64,000 nucleotides of DNA. Origin: an uncultured Gemmatimonadota bacterium. Lineage in GTDB: Bacteria > Gemmatimonadota > Gemmatimonadetes > Gemmatimonadales > Gemmatimonadaceae. Both the position numbers and the translations under genes were made by a program. Shown piece by piece: positions 8,285 to 16,588 of the stretch. Where the stretch lies: contig CADEFN010000007.1 of the NCBI GenBank assembly GCA_902826615.1, positions 257,167 through 321,166 on the forward strand, given 5' to 3'. The notes beneath the pieces were generated by a model, which ran no database searches, was not told the origin of the DNA, and saw nothing but the letters and a program-made list of their open reading frames with translations. Every line of letters starts with the position of its first letter. The stretch's first letter is position 1.

Positions 8285-10709
8285 GTTCCTTCTCCAGCGT
8301 TTGCAGGATCTTTGCGCGACGACCTTCAACTTCCTTGTCGCGAAGTGTGCGGGTTGCATCCCGGAACGTCAATCGGAAAGCAACGCTACGATGCCGTTCG
8401 GGAAGCCCCTTGCCGCGATACTCGTCGAAAACCCGCAGGTCTTCGAGCAGCGAACCCGCGGTGGCGCGAATACACCGATCGACATCGGCGGCCGGCATTC
8501 CATCAGGCAAGAGTAGCGCCAGATCGAACTCCGCCGCCGGGAAGACCGGCAACGCCATGTATTGGCGATGTGCGCGGGCTGGAGCGTCGGACGCCGAAGA
8601 TTGCGGCGCATGTATCCCCGGTGGGGCAACATCGGCGTTCTCCATGGCACCGAGCCAAAGCTCGATCCCGAACGCGTCTGCGGCCCATACCGGCTTGTCG
8701 AGTTGCACACGAAAAACGCGGCCTACCTCGGCGCCATTGAGCTGCAAGAGCCAGAGCCACACTCCTTCCCCGGCGACGGCCTCAACGCCGGCACCATGCA
8801 CCTCGCGCGCCATGCGCTCACCAAGTGCCCGTACGTCCCACACGTCATACGCCGGTGGATTGGGTTCGGTGAAGTGCGGTGGCCGGCTCTGCCCCATGAG
8901 CAGCACACCGGCATGCAACGACTCCCGAGGCAACGTGTCGCCAGTGGGCGCAAAGACAGCGCCCACCTCGAAGAGGCGAACGTTCCCTTCCATGCGGGAG
9001 AGATTGTGTTCCGCGCGTCTGGCCAATGTCTCGCTGATGGTGCGACGCAGATGTGGTTCGTCTTCGGCGAGCGGATTGGTCACCCGCACATGCGACTCGT
9101 CGGTGCCGCGCACAAATGGCATCGGTCGCACCTCGAGAAGACCTTCTCCAATCAAGAGCTGCCGCAACCGCCTGGTGATCACATGAAGCGGATGATCGGG
9201 CACCGCGCCCGGCCTGAAGGCGCCAAGTGTGTCGGGCAACTGGTCGAAGCCGCGGAGACGTGCCAGTTCTTCCACGAGATCGGCATCGCGCAACAGGTCG
9301 CGTCGCCACACGGGCGGCGTCACCATCAACGTCTCGGCGCCAGCCGCAGACACCTCACACCCAATGCTCCCAAGCAGGCGCTGCATCTCGGCGCTCGGCA
9401 CGATGTCGCCTAACAAGCGCTGGGCCCGGGCCACATCGAGCGCCACCGCAGCGGTGCGGACCGGCGGCGCGCCCACGTCGATGGGGGCGCCATCCACTTG
9501 TCCTCCGGCGACCGCCACAATCAGCTGAGCCGCTGCCTCGAGCGCTTCCGCCGTTCCCCAGGCATCCACACCGCGCTCAAAGCGGTGCGACGCGTCGGTG
9601 TTGAGTCCAAGCGCCTTGCGTGTGCGGCGTGTTCTTCGCGGATCGAAGTACGCCACTTCGAGCACGATGTCGGTGGTCGCCTCGGTGACCTCCGAATCGC
9701 GTCCACCCATGACACCCGCCACGGCCACCGGCCGTTCGGCGTCGGCGATGACCGTCATCCCCTCGGCGAGCGTGCGTTCGACGCCGTCGAGCGTCACCAG
9801 TTTCTCGCCTGCGACGGCGGCGCGTACCACGATGGTCTGCTGCGCCAGTCTGGCGAGATCAAAAGCATGCATCGGCTGGCCCGCCGAGTGCAGCATGTAG
9901 TTAGTTGCGTCGACCACGTTGGAGATGGAGCGCGATCCCACCGCGTCGAGACGCTGCACCAGCCACGACGGCGAAGGACCCACGCGCACCCCGCGAATGA
10001 CCACGGCCATGTACCGAGGGCACCCATCGTGGTCCTTCACCTGCACCGTCAGCCCGCCGCTCGGTCCGGACACCGGTGCCGGGAGTGCGAGGGCCACGTG
10101 TCCGGTCTCGGCAGCGATCACCTCATGCAGCGACCGCCTGGCGTGCCCGGAAATGGCAGAAAGCTCGCGCGCCATGCCGAGGTGACAAAAGAGATCGGGG
10201 CGATTGGGGAGGACGTCCACCTCGAGCTGGACGTCGCCAATCGGGAGCGCCTGCAGCAGTGGCGTTCCCGTTGGCACATCGAGGTCCAGGGGCATGATGC
10301 CATCATGGTCCTCACCAAGGCCAAGCTCTTTTGCCGAGCAGAGCATGCCTGTGGACCACTCGCCGCGAATCTTCCGCTTCTCGATGAGAATGCCACCCTT
10401 GTTGCCCGTCGGCATCACCGTGCCGACCCTGGCGAAAGGGTACAACGTTCCCGCCACCACGTTAGGCGCTCCGCAGACGACGTCGAGCAGTGTCCCGCTT
10501 CCGTCATCGACCTTCGTGACCCAGAGGTGATCGGAGTTGGGATGCCTCCCTGCCTCCACCACGCGTGCAATCACAATGGGCGCGAGGTCGGCACGCAGGG
10601 GCTGCAAATGGTCGATGGTGGCAACATGCCGCCCGATGAGCGCCGCCACCTCACTGGCCGGGAGGTCGTGGGGAACAAAGGTGCGCAGCCAATCGTGGGA
10701 ATAGAGCAT
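8259..10709 (-). CDS. pheT: Phenylalanine-tRNA ligase beta subunit
   Basis: Beta chain of the (alpha-beta)2 PheRS (816 residues), which binds and edits Phe-tRNA. In order: the N-terminal tRNA-binding OB domain (residues ~40-150, with HPNSDHLWVTKVD and NVVAGTLYPFARVG), the B3/B4 editing domain (SISNVVDATNYMLHSAGQPMHAFD), the B5 domain with RTRKALGLNTDASHRFERGVD, the catalytic-like core, and the C-terminal ferredoxin-like anticodon-binding domain ending in LRDKEVEGRRAKILQTLEKELG. It lies 46 nt downstream of pheS. Confidence 0.97.
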   Translation of the reverse strand: MLYSHDWLRTFVPHDLPASEVAALIGRHVATIDHLQPLRADLAPIVIARVVEAGRHPNSDHLWVTKVDDGSGTLLDVVCGAPNVVAGTLYPFARVGTVMPTGNKGGILIEKRKIRGEWSTGMLCSAKELGLGEDHDGIMPLDLDVPTGTPLLQALPIGDVQLEVDVLPNRPDLFCHLGMARELSAISGHARRSLHEVIAAETGHVALALPAPVSGPSGGLTVQVKDHDGCPRYMAVVIRGVRVGPSPSWLVQRLDAVGSRSISNVVDATNYMLHSAGQPMHAFDLARLAQQTIVVRAAVAGEKLVTLDGVERTLAEGMTVIADAERPVAVAGVMGGRDSEVTEATTDIVLEVAYFDPRRTRRTRKALGLNTDASHRFERGVDAWGTAEALEAAAQLIVAVAGGQVDGAPIDVGAPPVRTAAVALDVARAQRLLGDIVPSAEMQRLLGSIGCEVSAAGAETLMVTPPVWRRDLLRDADLVEELARLRGFDQLPDTLGAFRPGAVPDHPLHVITRRLRQLLIGEGLLEVRPMPFVRGTDESHVRVTNPLAEDEPHLRRTISETLARRAEHNLSRMEGNVRLFEVGAVFAPTGDTLPRESLHAGVLLMGQSRPPHFTEPNPPAYDVWDVRALGERMAREVHGAGVEAVAGEGVWLWLLQLNGAEVGRVFRVQLDKPVWAADAFGIELWLGAMENADVAPPGIHAPQSSASDAPARAHRQYMALPVFPAAEFDLALLLPDGMPAADVDRCIRATAGSLLEDLRVFDEYRGKGLPERHRSVAFRLTFRDATRTLRDKEVEGRRAKILQTLEKELGIRPRST

Positions 10710-10755
10710 CTACCGTGTGGTGCGGGAGTCGAAGTGAGCCGGGAGTGATGACGCT

Positions 10756-11766
10756 TCAGACAAACTGTTCGAGGAAGCGCACATCGGAGTCGTAGAGCAG
10801 CCGGATGTCCGGAATGCCATACCGGGACATGGCAATGCGCCCGGGCCCCATCCCGAAGGCCCAGCCCGAATACTTCTGGCTGTCGAGACCGGCCGACTCG
10901 ATGACAGCCGGATGGACGAGCCCCGTGCCCATGATCTCCACCCACCGCTTTCCCTTGCCGTCGCCCAGGTCGATCTCCACGTCCATCTGGGCCGACGGTT
11001 CGGTGAACGGGAAGTACGACGGCCCGAACCGCGTGCGCGTCGACTGCCCGTAGAACTGTTTGGCGAAGTGGGTGAGCGTGGCCTTGAGGTCGGCGAAGGA
11101 AATGCCTTCGTCGATGGCCAGTCCTTCCAGCTGCGCAAATGCAGGCGCATGGGTGGCGTCGAAAAAGTCGCGACGGTACACATTGCCGGGGGCCAGCACG
11201 CGAATGGGCGGGTTCCATCGCTGCATCGTGCGCACCTGCACCGGTGAGGTGTGTGTACGCAGCACCGCGCCGCTGCCGAGGTACAACGTGTCGTGCATGT
11301 CCATGGCCGGGTGATCGGCGGGGAAATTGAGTGCCCCGAAGTTGTACCACTCGGTTTCGGCCTCCGGACCTAACGCGACAGAGAAACCGAGTTCGCGAAA
11401 GATCTCGCAGATTTCGTCGATGACACGGGTGACAGGATGCGCGGCGCCAACCCAGCGCCGGCGACCGGGCATGGTGAGGTCAAGGGTGGGCCCCGAGGAT
11501 GCGGCCGCCTTGAGCGACGCACCTTTTGTCTCCAGCGCGGCCTCCACTTCCAGCTTTAGTGAGTTGATAGCCGCACCAGCTGCCCGGCGGTCCTCCGTCG
11601 GCATCTGCCCCAGCTGTTGCATGAGCCCCGACAGCTTGCCGCCCTTTCGCCCGACGAGTGCGTTGCGCACCTCGGTCCACTCCGCGTCGGAGGTCGCGGC
11701 CTCGATGGCCTGATCCGCTTCCGCTTTCAGCTGTTTGATTGCCGCTTCGAAGTCCGCGAGAGACAC
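10756..11766 (-). CDS. pheS: Phenylalanine-tRNA ligase alpha subunit
   Basis: Catalytic chain of PheRS. Class II synthetase motifs are visible: motif 2 (RTHTSPVQVRTM, NVYRRDFFDATH) and motif 3 (AFGMGPGRIAMSRYGIPDIR). The F-Q-E region reads HAPAFAQLEGLAID. I favour the GTG at 11766 (product about 336 residues, start SLADFEAAIKQL) because AGGA precedes it by 6 nt. A TTG at 11790 would add eight residues but has no Shine-Dalgarno. The N-terminal coiled-coil arm that grips tRNA-Phe is present. Confidence 0.95.
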   Translation of the reverse strand: MSLADFEAAIKQLKAEADQAIEAATSDAEWTEVRNALVGRKGGKLSGLMQQLGQMPTEDRRAAGAAINSLKLEVEAALETKGASLKAAASSGPTLDLTMPGRRRWVGAAHPVTRVIDEICEIFRELGFSVALGPEAETEWYNFGALNFPADHPAMDMHDTLYLGSGAVLRTHTSPVQVRTMQRWNPPIRVLAPGNVYRRDFFDATHAPAFAQLEGLAIDEGISFADLKATLTHFAKQFYGQSTRTRFGPSYFPFTEPSAQMDVEIDLGDGKGKRWVEIMGTGLVHPAVIESAGLDSQKYSGWAFGMGPGRIAMSRYGIPDIRLLYDSDVRFLEQFV

Positions 11767-11862
11767 GAGCTGTCCTGGTTGAGTGAACAACGGAAACGGC
11801 GACCACGCGATCTGACCGCGCTGCCGCCGTTGTTGTGGTTGCCGCCGGAGCTGTCTGCTCCG

Positions 11863-11890
11863 CCGCCTACCGTCTACCGCCTGCCGTCTG
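11863..11890. repeat. Four imperfect 7-bp tandem repeats
   Basis: The 106-nt rplT-pheS spacer contains CCGCCTA, CCGTCTA, CCGCCTG and CCGTCTG head to tail on the plus strand. Just beside it is a hairpin CGGAGC-TGTCT-GCTCCG at 11846-11862. It is probably neutral microsatellite-like DNA, with the hairpin possibly structuring the intercistronic mRNA. Confidence 0.6.
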
Positions 11891-11897
11891 GTGGTGC

Positions 11898-12257
11898 TTA
11901 GGCAGCGAGCGCCGCGCGAGCCTTCTCGGCGAGCGCGTTGAAGGCGGCCATGTCGTGCACGGCGAGATCCGCGAGCACCTTGCGGTCAACTTCGATGCCG
12001 GCCTTGTGGAGGCCGTTCATGAACACCGAGTAGCTCATGTCGTTGAGCCGCGCGGCGGCGTTGATGCGCACGATCCAGAGGCGACGGAAGTCGCGCTTCT
12101 TGTTGCGGCGATCCCGGTACGCGTAACGCCATGCGCGTTCCACCGACTCCTTGGCCGGACCCCACAACTTGCTGCGGGCGCCAAAGTAGCCGCGCGCAGC
12201 CTTCATGTAGCGATTCTTGCGCCCGAGGCGCTTGGGATTTCCCTTGACGCGAGCCAT
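11898..12257 (-). CDS. rplT: 50S ribosomal protein L20
   Basis: 119-residue basic protein that binds 23S rRNA early in 50S assembly. It begins [24 protein letters not shown] in place of the usual MARVKRGV..., and contains the family core [38 protein letters not shown]. It ends the translation-factor group infC-rpmI-rplT, the classical gene order. In other bacteria L20 represses this operon by binding its mRNA. No clear pseudoknot was identified here. Confidence 0.98.
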   Translation of the reverse strand: MARVKGNPKRLGRKNRYMKAARGYFGARSKLWGPAKESVERAWRYAYRDRRNKKRDFRRLWIVRINAAARLNDMSYSVFMNGLHKAGIEVDRKVLADLAVHDMAAFNALAEKARAALAA

Positions 12258-12269
12258 CCGAGTCTCTCC

Positions 12270-12467
12270 TTAGGCTTGAATGAGTCGCTTGATCACCTTC
12301 ACCTCGCCATTGGAGCTCAGCATGGCTGGGCGGCGCAGACGCCGCTTTCTCTTGGCGTCCTTCTTGGTGAGGATGTGACTCTTGTTGGCTTTGAGTCGGC
12401 GCACTTTGCCAGTTCCCGTCACCGAGAACCGCTTCTTTGCGCCTTTGTGGGTCTTCATTTTCGGCAT
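12270..12467 (-). CDS. rpmI: 50S ribosomal protein L35
   Basis: 65-residue basic ribosomal protein beginning [20 protein letters not shown], the L35 signature. It lies between infC and rplT with 12-20 nt spacings and is co-transcribed with them. Confidence 0.98.
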   Translation of the reverse strand: MPKMKTHKGAKKRFSVTGTGKVRRLKANKSHILTKKDAKRKRRLRRPAMLSSNGEVKVIKRLIQA

Positions 12468-12487
12468 TGCAATCGTCCCTGCGCGCC

Positions 12488-13003
12488 TTACTTGGGCGCG
12501 AGAATCATGGTCAATGATTTCCCTTCCATCTTCGCGGCACTTTCCACTTTCCCAATATCCGCGAGATCGACGGCCACCCGCTCCACCACTGCGACACCCA
12601 GTTCAGGATGGGCGATCTGCCGCCCACGGAACATCAGCGTCACCTTCACCTTGTTCCCCTCCCCGAGGAACCGGCGCGCATGCCGAGTTTTGGTTTCGAA
12701 GTCGTGATCGTCGATACCAGGCCGGAACTTCACCTCTTTCAGCTCGATCACGTGCTGCTTCTTCTTGGCCTGCCGCGCTTGCTTGGCCTGTTCGAACTTG
12801 AACTTCCCGAAGTCCATGACACGGACAACCGGGGGCCGAGCCGTCGCGGCGACCTCCACCAGGTCCAGCCCAGCCTCGTCGGCAAGGGCCATGGCCCGGT
12901 CAACCTCCATGATCCCGAGCTGACTGCCATCGGCCCCAATAACCCGAACGGGGCTGATGCGGATCTGACGGTTGACTCGAATGCGCTTGGTTGTGTCCTG
13001 AAT
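12488..13003 (-). CDS. infC: Translation initiation factor IF-3, rare ATT start
   Basis: IF-3 binds the 30S subunit, blocks premature 50S joining and proofreads start codons. The real N-terminus should be close to [20 protein letters not shown], the IF-3 signature. The best start is an ATT at 13003-13001 preceded by GGAGG (13014-13018) with a 10-nt spacer, giving about 171 residues. Rare ATT/ATA starts are typical of infC because IF-3 rejects non-canonical starts, which creates autoregulation. An upstream in-frame ATG (13135) would force translation through the terminator hairpin at 13055-13088, so I reject it. The C-domain segments [16 protein letters not shown] and [12 protein letters not shown] are present. 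Confidence 0.93.
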   Translation of the reverse strand: MQDTTKRIRVNRQIRISPVRVIGADGSQLGIMEVDRAMALADEAGLDLVEVAATARPPVVRVMDFGKFKFEQAKQARQAKKKQHVIELKEVKFRPGIDDHDFETKTRHARRFLGEGNKVKVTLMFRGRQIAHPELGVAVVERVAVDLADIGKVESAAKMEGKSLTMILAPK

Positions 13004-13054
13004 AGGTGTAAATCCTCCAGCTGAATGACGGGGCTTGCCTAACGCGCACCCCTG

Positions 13055-13088
13055 AAAAACAAATCGCGGACCCGATAGGAGTCCGCGA
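13055..13088 (-). terminator. Terminator-like hairpin in infC leader (attenuator candidate)
   Basis: The minus-strand RNA forms a perfect 8-bp stem TCGCGGAC/GTCCGCGA with a 9-nt loop, followed at once by TTTGTTTTTC. That is a good Rho-independent terminator. It ends about 52 nt upstream of the infC start. A further CCACA...TGTGG hairpin lies just upstream (13103-13119). It may attenuate infC-rpmI-rplT transcription or simply end the upstream exonuclease/MBL operon. Confidence 0.6.
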
Positions 13089-13232
13089 CGCACAAACGCC
13101 CGCCACATCTCACCTGTGGCAGAGCCGTTCATCAACCGAGGACTCAGTCAGCACACGTAAAGGGGCCGACAGGTGAGGGCCCTTTCGAGCCCTGCTTGAG
13201 CGAATTGTGCTAAGAAGCTAAGGGGCAACAGG

Positions 13233-14120
13233 TTAGGAGGGCAAGGGGGCCAGCCGATACGCCTTCCCGTCGTGTTCGACCCGACCCCATGCCACCGATG
13301 CGTCGTGCTCGAAAACCATCCACCACCCCTCGTCCACAGCCCGGGACATGATCCGGCGCTTGGACTCGAGGGTCACCAGAGGCTCCACGTCGTACCCCAT
13401 GATCCACGGCAACGGGAGGTGCGCCGACGTGGGGCAGACGTCCCCGAGAAAGAGCGCCTTGGCCCCATTGCCCCCATCCACCAGGATGCTCTGGTGCCAG
13501 GGGGTGTGCCCCGGGCTCAGCACGCTGGAAATCCCGGGCACGATCTCCCGCTCACCTTCGATGAGCTCAAAGCGACCAGCCTCCATGATGGGGTCCCAGT
13601 TTCGGGTGAAATAGGAGGCCGCCGTGCGTTCATTGGTGTGAGTCGCCCAGTGATGTTCCCCGTGCTGCACGACAAACCGGGCCCCGGGAAAAGACGCCTG
13701 GACTGCCCCGCCCTCGTCCACTCGTGTATTCCCTCCGGCATGGTCGAAATGCAGGTGGGTGTTGATCACGAGCTTTACATCGGCGGGGGCAAAGCCGAGC
13801 CTCGTCAAACCATCCTCGAGCCAGGTGCCGTCCCCCTCCCCGGCGTTCTCGATGCCGTAGATGTCGCGGAACTTGTCGTTCTCCTTGTTGCCGACCCCGG
13901 TGTCGATGAGCACCAGCCCGTCATCATGCTCTACCAGGAGGCAGCGCATGCCCAGACCAATGCGATTGCGCTCGTCGGCAGGAATCCGCTTTTCCCATAA
14001 CGGCTTGGGCACGACGCCAAACATCGCGCCCCCGTCGAGTTTCTGGCCGGCGGCCTGAATGGCATGGATCCGGAACCGGCCTAACGACATCGTGTCAACC
14101 GAAGGACGTGCAGGAATCAT
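13233..14120 (-). CDS. Metallo-beta-lactamase-fold hydrolase
   Basis: Zinc hydrolase of the glyoxalase-II/lactonase type, about 295 residues from the ATG at 14120. That ATG overlaps the exonuclease stop as ATGA. It has the metal motif THLHFDHAGG (HxHxDH), a second His in SPGHTPWH, an Asp in FLGDVCPT, and a late His in FEHDASVAW. The layout resembles N-acyl-homoserine lactonase-like and other quorum-quenching-type MBL proteins, but the substrate cannot be deduced. A longer frame upstream is shadow of the exonuclease. A weak hairpin (about 13159-13185) follows the stop. Confidence 0.85.
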   Translation of the reverse strand: MIPARPSVDTMSLGRFRIHAIQAAGQKLDGGAMFGVVPKPLWEKRIPADERNRIGLGMRCLLVEHDDGLVLIDTGVGNKENDKFRDIYGIENAGEGDGTWLEDGLTRLGFAPADVKLVINTHLHFDHAGGNTRVDEGGAVQASFPGARFVVQHGEHHWATHTNERTAASYFTRNWDPIMEAGRFELIEGEREIVPGISSVLSPGHTPWHQSILVDGGNGAKALFLGDVCPTSAHLPLPWIMGYDVEPLVTLESKRRIMSRAVDEGWWMVFEHDASVAWGRVEHDGKAYRLAPLPS

Positions 14121-15019
14121 GAGGTAGTGTCGAAGTCGACGGGTCTGGGAAGAGAGGTACGTTTGCGCCGGGCCCGGCCTGTGCGGCGATCGAGGCGGGC
14201 CGAGAGCGCAGGCCACGTATCGTAGCCCTGATCCGCCGCCAGCTCCAGCAACCGGCAAAGGACGCGCGCGGTACCGGCGGCATCGCCGGCGGCACGATGG
14301 CGTTCGTGAATCCTCACGCCGAAGTACTCGCATAACGAGTCGAGTGAACGCCGCCGGAGCTGTGGCAGCAGCACCCGCGCCAGCCGCACAGTGCACAACC
14401 GGTCTCCCGCCAGGGCCCGGTCGTCAGAGCGGAGCAACTCCGCGCTCACAAAACCCCAGTCGAAGGTCGCGTTGTGCGCCACAAAGAGCCGACCGCGTAA
14501 CTGGTCGAGCACTGCCGGTGCAACCTCGTGGAACCGAGGTGCTCGTCGCACCATATCGGTGGTGATCCGCGTGAGTGCAACGATCTGTGGCGGGATGCTC
14601 CGATCCGGGTTGACCAGGGTGACCCAGGGCTCGCCGACCTGCATCCCGTCCACCGGCACCACCGCAATCTCGGTCACTCGGTCGCCGCGCTTCGATCCGC
14701 CGCCGGTCGTCTCGACGTCCACCACCGCGTACTTGAGGTCGGTGATTAAGGGGGCATCGGCCACCGCCGCGACAGAGCTTGGCTTGGAGGAGAGGCGCCA
14801 CTCGCCCATCTCCCCCTTCTCAAAGTCCTCGTGGCGGGAAAAGAGGGCGTCCGCAATCCGCCCAGCCACCGCCGATGGCGCCCCGGGCAGCGCCAGCACC
14901 CGACTGAGCAGCTCGGAGGCATAGAGCGGCCCCTTCGAGAGCGCCTCGCGCGCGCGGAGGATGATGGTGGTGTCGGCCATCGGGGTTCGCACCGACGGCC
15001 TCCCAGTTACGCCTGACAT
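14117..15019 (-). CDS. DnaQ-family 3'-5' exonuclease
   Basis: 300-residue protein. After an N-terminal ~75-residue helical region (GPLYASELLSRVLALPG) that often precedes PolC/DnaQ-like exonucleases, it has the DEDDh nuclease: ExoI motif VVDVETTGGG, ExoII VAHNATFDWGF, and ExoIII HRAAGDAAGTARVL. All acidic residues and the His are present, so it should be active. It could proofread for DNA polymerase III or act as a repair exonuclease. It is first in an operon with the MBL hydrolase and is divergent from rex. Confidence 0.88.
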   Translation of the reverse strand: MSGVTGRPSVRTPMADTTIILRAREALSKGPLYASELLSRVLALPGAPSAVAGRIADALFSRHEDFEKGEMGEWRLSSKPSSVAAVADAPLITDLKYAVVDVETTGGGSKRGDRVTEIAVVPVDGMQVGEPWVTLVNPDRSIPPQIVALTRITTDMVRRAPRFHEVAPAVLDQLRGRLFVAHNATFDWGFVSAELLRSDDRALAGDRLCTVRLARVLLPQLRRRSLDSLCEYFGVRIHERHRAAGDAAGTARVLCRLLELAADQGYDTWPALSARLDRRTGRARRKRTSLPRPVDFDTTS

Positions 15020-15025
15020 GCCGGG

Positions 15026-15031
15026 AAGATA
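15026..15031 (-). promoter_or_regulatory. Putative -10 element, leaderless start of exonuclease gene
   Basis: TATCTT on the minus strand ends 6 nt before the ATG at 15019, so transcription would begin at or near the start codon. No Shine-Dalgarno precedes this ATG and no good -35 hexamer is visible. The same 6-nt spacing is seen at alaS and yraN. Confidence 0.4.
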
Positions 15032-15062
15032 GACGAATACACCCGAAAATTCCCCGTTAGTG

Positions 15063-15082
15063 GCGGCTGTCTGAACAGCCGC
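15063..15082. repeat. Perfect 8-bp inverted repeat between exonuclease gene and rex
   Basis: GCGGCTGT-CTGA-ACAGCCGC. It lacks a T-tract on either strand, so it is not a standard terminator. It lies upstream of both divergent promoters and could be a protein-binding site or a short RNA hairpin. Confidence 0.6.
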
Positions 15083-15106
15083 TGGCCCACCCCAACGGGC
15101 ATCCGC

Positions 15107-15135
15107 TTTACCACTCGGACTTCAGTGCCTAGCTT
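15107..15135 (+). promoter_or_regulatory. Putative rex promoter
   Basis: TTTACC (15107-15112), a 17-nt spacer, then TAGCTT (15130-15135). The expected transcription start at about 15142 falls inside the Rex operator, so bound Rex would occlude the -10 and start site. Confidence 0.5.
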
Positions 15136-15151
15136 GTGAATCAATTCACAA
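15134..15151. promoter_or_regulatory. Rex operator (ROP box)
   Basis: TTGTGAA-TCAA-TTCACAA, an 18-bp perfect palindrome with 7-bp arms. It matches the known Rex consensus TTGTGAA-N4-TTCACAA exactly. It sits immediately upstream of rex and supports NAD(H)-responsive autoregulation. Confidence 0.9.
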
Positions 15152-15165
15152 AGTCCTTCCCACCA

Positions 15166-15792
15166 GTGAAACGCATAGCAGACAGCACGGTTCGCCGCCT
15201 CTCTGTCTACCTCAGATTCCTCGAGGGCTCATCTCAGCGCGGACTTCCCACGATCTCGTCGGAAGAGCTCGCCGCACATGGTGGGACCACCTCTGCACAG
15301 GTGCGAAAGGACCTCTCGTTCTTCGGGTCCTTCGGCAAGCGCGGTCTTGGCTACTCCGTCCCCGAACTGACCAGCTCGCTTCGTGACATCCTCGGCCTGG
15401 GTCGGGCCTGGAAGGTGGCCATCGTTGGGGCGGGAAAAATCGGGATCGCCCTCGCGCAGTACGATGGTTTTCGCAGTCGTGGCTTTCACGTGGTGGCGGT
15501 CTACGACTCCGACGAACGCAAGGTCGGCACGCGCTGGGATGGCATGACGGTTCGCCATTTGAGCTCGATGGCGGCAGACATGGCGGAGTACGAACCCGAG
15601 ATCGCGGTGCTGGCGGTGCCGGCCGAAGCGGCCCAGGAAGTTGCGATGGGTGTCGTGGACGCGGGCTTCAAGGCGATCCTCAACTTTGCCCCGACGCAGC
15701 TGCATGTGCCGCCTGAAGTCTCGGTGCGCTCGGTGAACCTCGCCCTGGAACTGGAAGGCTTGAGCTACGAACTCTCCAACCGGTCTCGTTAG
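15166..15792 (+). CDS. rex: Redox-sensing transcriptional repressor Rex
   Basis: Rex is a dimeric repressor that binds DNA when NAD+ dominates and releases it when NADH rises. The N-terminal winged helix includes ADSTVRRLSVYLRFLE, TTSAQVRKDLSFFGSFGKRGLGY. The Rossmann domain has VAIVGAGKIGIALAQY and YDSDERKVG. I choose the GTG at 15166 (VKRIADSTV), about 208 residues. An in-frame GTG at 15136 lies inside the operator and before the expected transcription start, so it should not be used. The TAG stop overlaps the rsmA stop from the other strand. Confidence 0.95.
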   Translation: MKRIADSTVRRLSVYLRFLEGSSQRGLPTISSEELAAHGGTTSAQVRKDLSFFGSFGKRGLGYSVPELTSSLRDILGLGRAWKVAIVGAGKIGIALAQYDGFRSRGFHVVAVYDSDERKVGTRWDGMTVRHLSSMAADMAEYEPEIAVLAVPAEAAQEVAMGVVDAGFKAILNFAPTQLHVPPEVSVRSVNLALELEGLSYELSNRSR

Positions 15793-16574
15793 GCCGGCCT
15801 GCCCCGGAGTTCGCGGTACAGCTGAACGAACTGCCCCGGCGCCAGGGTTTCGGCGCGCACATCAGGAGCCAGCCCGGTTCGTTCGAGCACCTGCTGCGCC
15901 ACCGTCGCCTCACACCCCGACACCGTGCGCAACGCACGCGCCAGTTGGCGCCGGCGCTGACCAAAGAGCCCCACGACAAAGGCGCGAACCTCCTCGTCGT
16001 CAGGCGCCGCCGCGGCGTGATACCGCAGCCGCACGATGGCGGAATCCACCTGGGGACGCGGGAAGAAGGATCCCGCACCGACATGTCCCGCCAGCTCCAC
16101 ATCAGCGGCCAGACGCATGTTCACGGTCAGCGCGCCGTACTCCGGTGTTCCCGGCATGGCGACCAAACGCTCCGCCACTTCTTTCTGCACCAGGAAGACA
16201 GCGTGGGTGGGACGCGGCGGACGCAGCGCGTGAAAGAGGATGGGTGTGGTGACGTAGTACGGCACATTCCCGCATAACACGTAGGGCCCACCGGCGACCG
16301 CGCCGAGTGACGTGTCGAGAACATCGGCCGCGACGATTGTGATATGTGACTGGCCCTCATATCGCGCCTGCAGCAGGGTCACCAGATCTCGATCGATCTC
16401 GATCCCGATCAACCGCGCGCAGCGCGTCGCAAGCAGGTCGGTAAGCGCGCCCCGCCCCGGCCCGATTTCCACCACCGTCTCGGCGCCCGTGAGCTGAAGC
16501 GCGTCGGCGATGCGCGTGAGGGCACCACGATCCGTGAGGAAGTTCTGGCCGAAGCGTTTCCGGATTGGCGGCAC
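15789..16574 (-). CDS. rsmA: 16S rRNA dimethyladenosine transferase (KsgA)
   Basis: SAM-dependent enzyme that dimethylates A1518 and A1519 of 16S rRNA during 30S maturation. 261 residues from a GTG start. Motifs are RFGQNFLTD near the N-terminus, the SAM loop VEIGPGRGALTDLL, and the catalytic NVPYYVTTPIL (NLPY-type). The C-terminal ~70-residue helical domain is present. Its TAA shares bases with the TAG of rex on the opposite strand. It lies 14 nt downstream of the SpoIIE-type phosphatase gene. Confidence 0.97.
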   Translation of the reverse strand: MPPIRKRFGQNFLTDRGALTRIADALQLTGAETVVEIGPGRGALTDLLATRCARLIGIEIDRDLVTLLQARYEGQSHITIVAADVLDTSLGAVAGGPYVLCGNVPYYVTTPILFHALRPPRPTHAVFLVQKEVAERLVAMPGTPEYGALTVNMRLAADVELAGHVGAGSFFPRPQVDSAIVRLRYHAAAAPDDEEVRAFVVGLFGQRRRQLARALRTVSGCEATVAQQVLERTGLAPDVRAETLAPGQFVQLYRELRGRPA

Positions 16575-16588
16575 GTTGGAGGGGCGCC

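Noticed and set aside
13004-13135. Extended infC starting at an upstream ATG (215 aa)
   Set aside because: The extension passes through a terminator hairpin, is absent from the IF-3 family, and a better ATT start with GGAGG exists at 13003.
15136-15165. GTG start of rex inside the operator
   Set aside because: It lies in the Rex palindrome, upstream of the likely transcription start; Rex proteins normally begin near the KRIADSTV residues.
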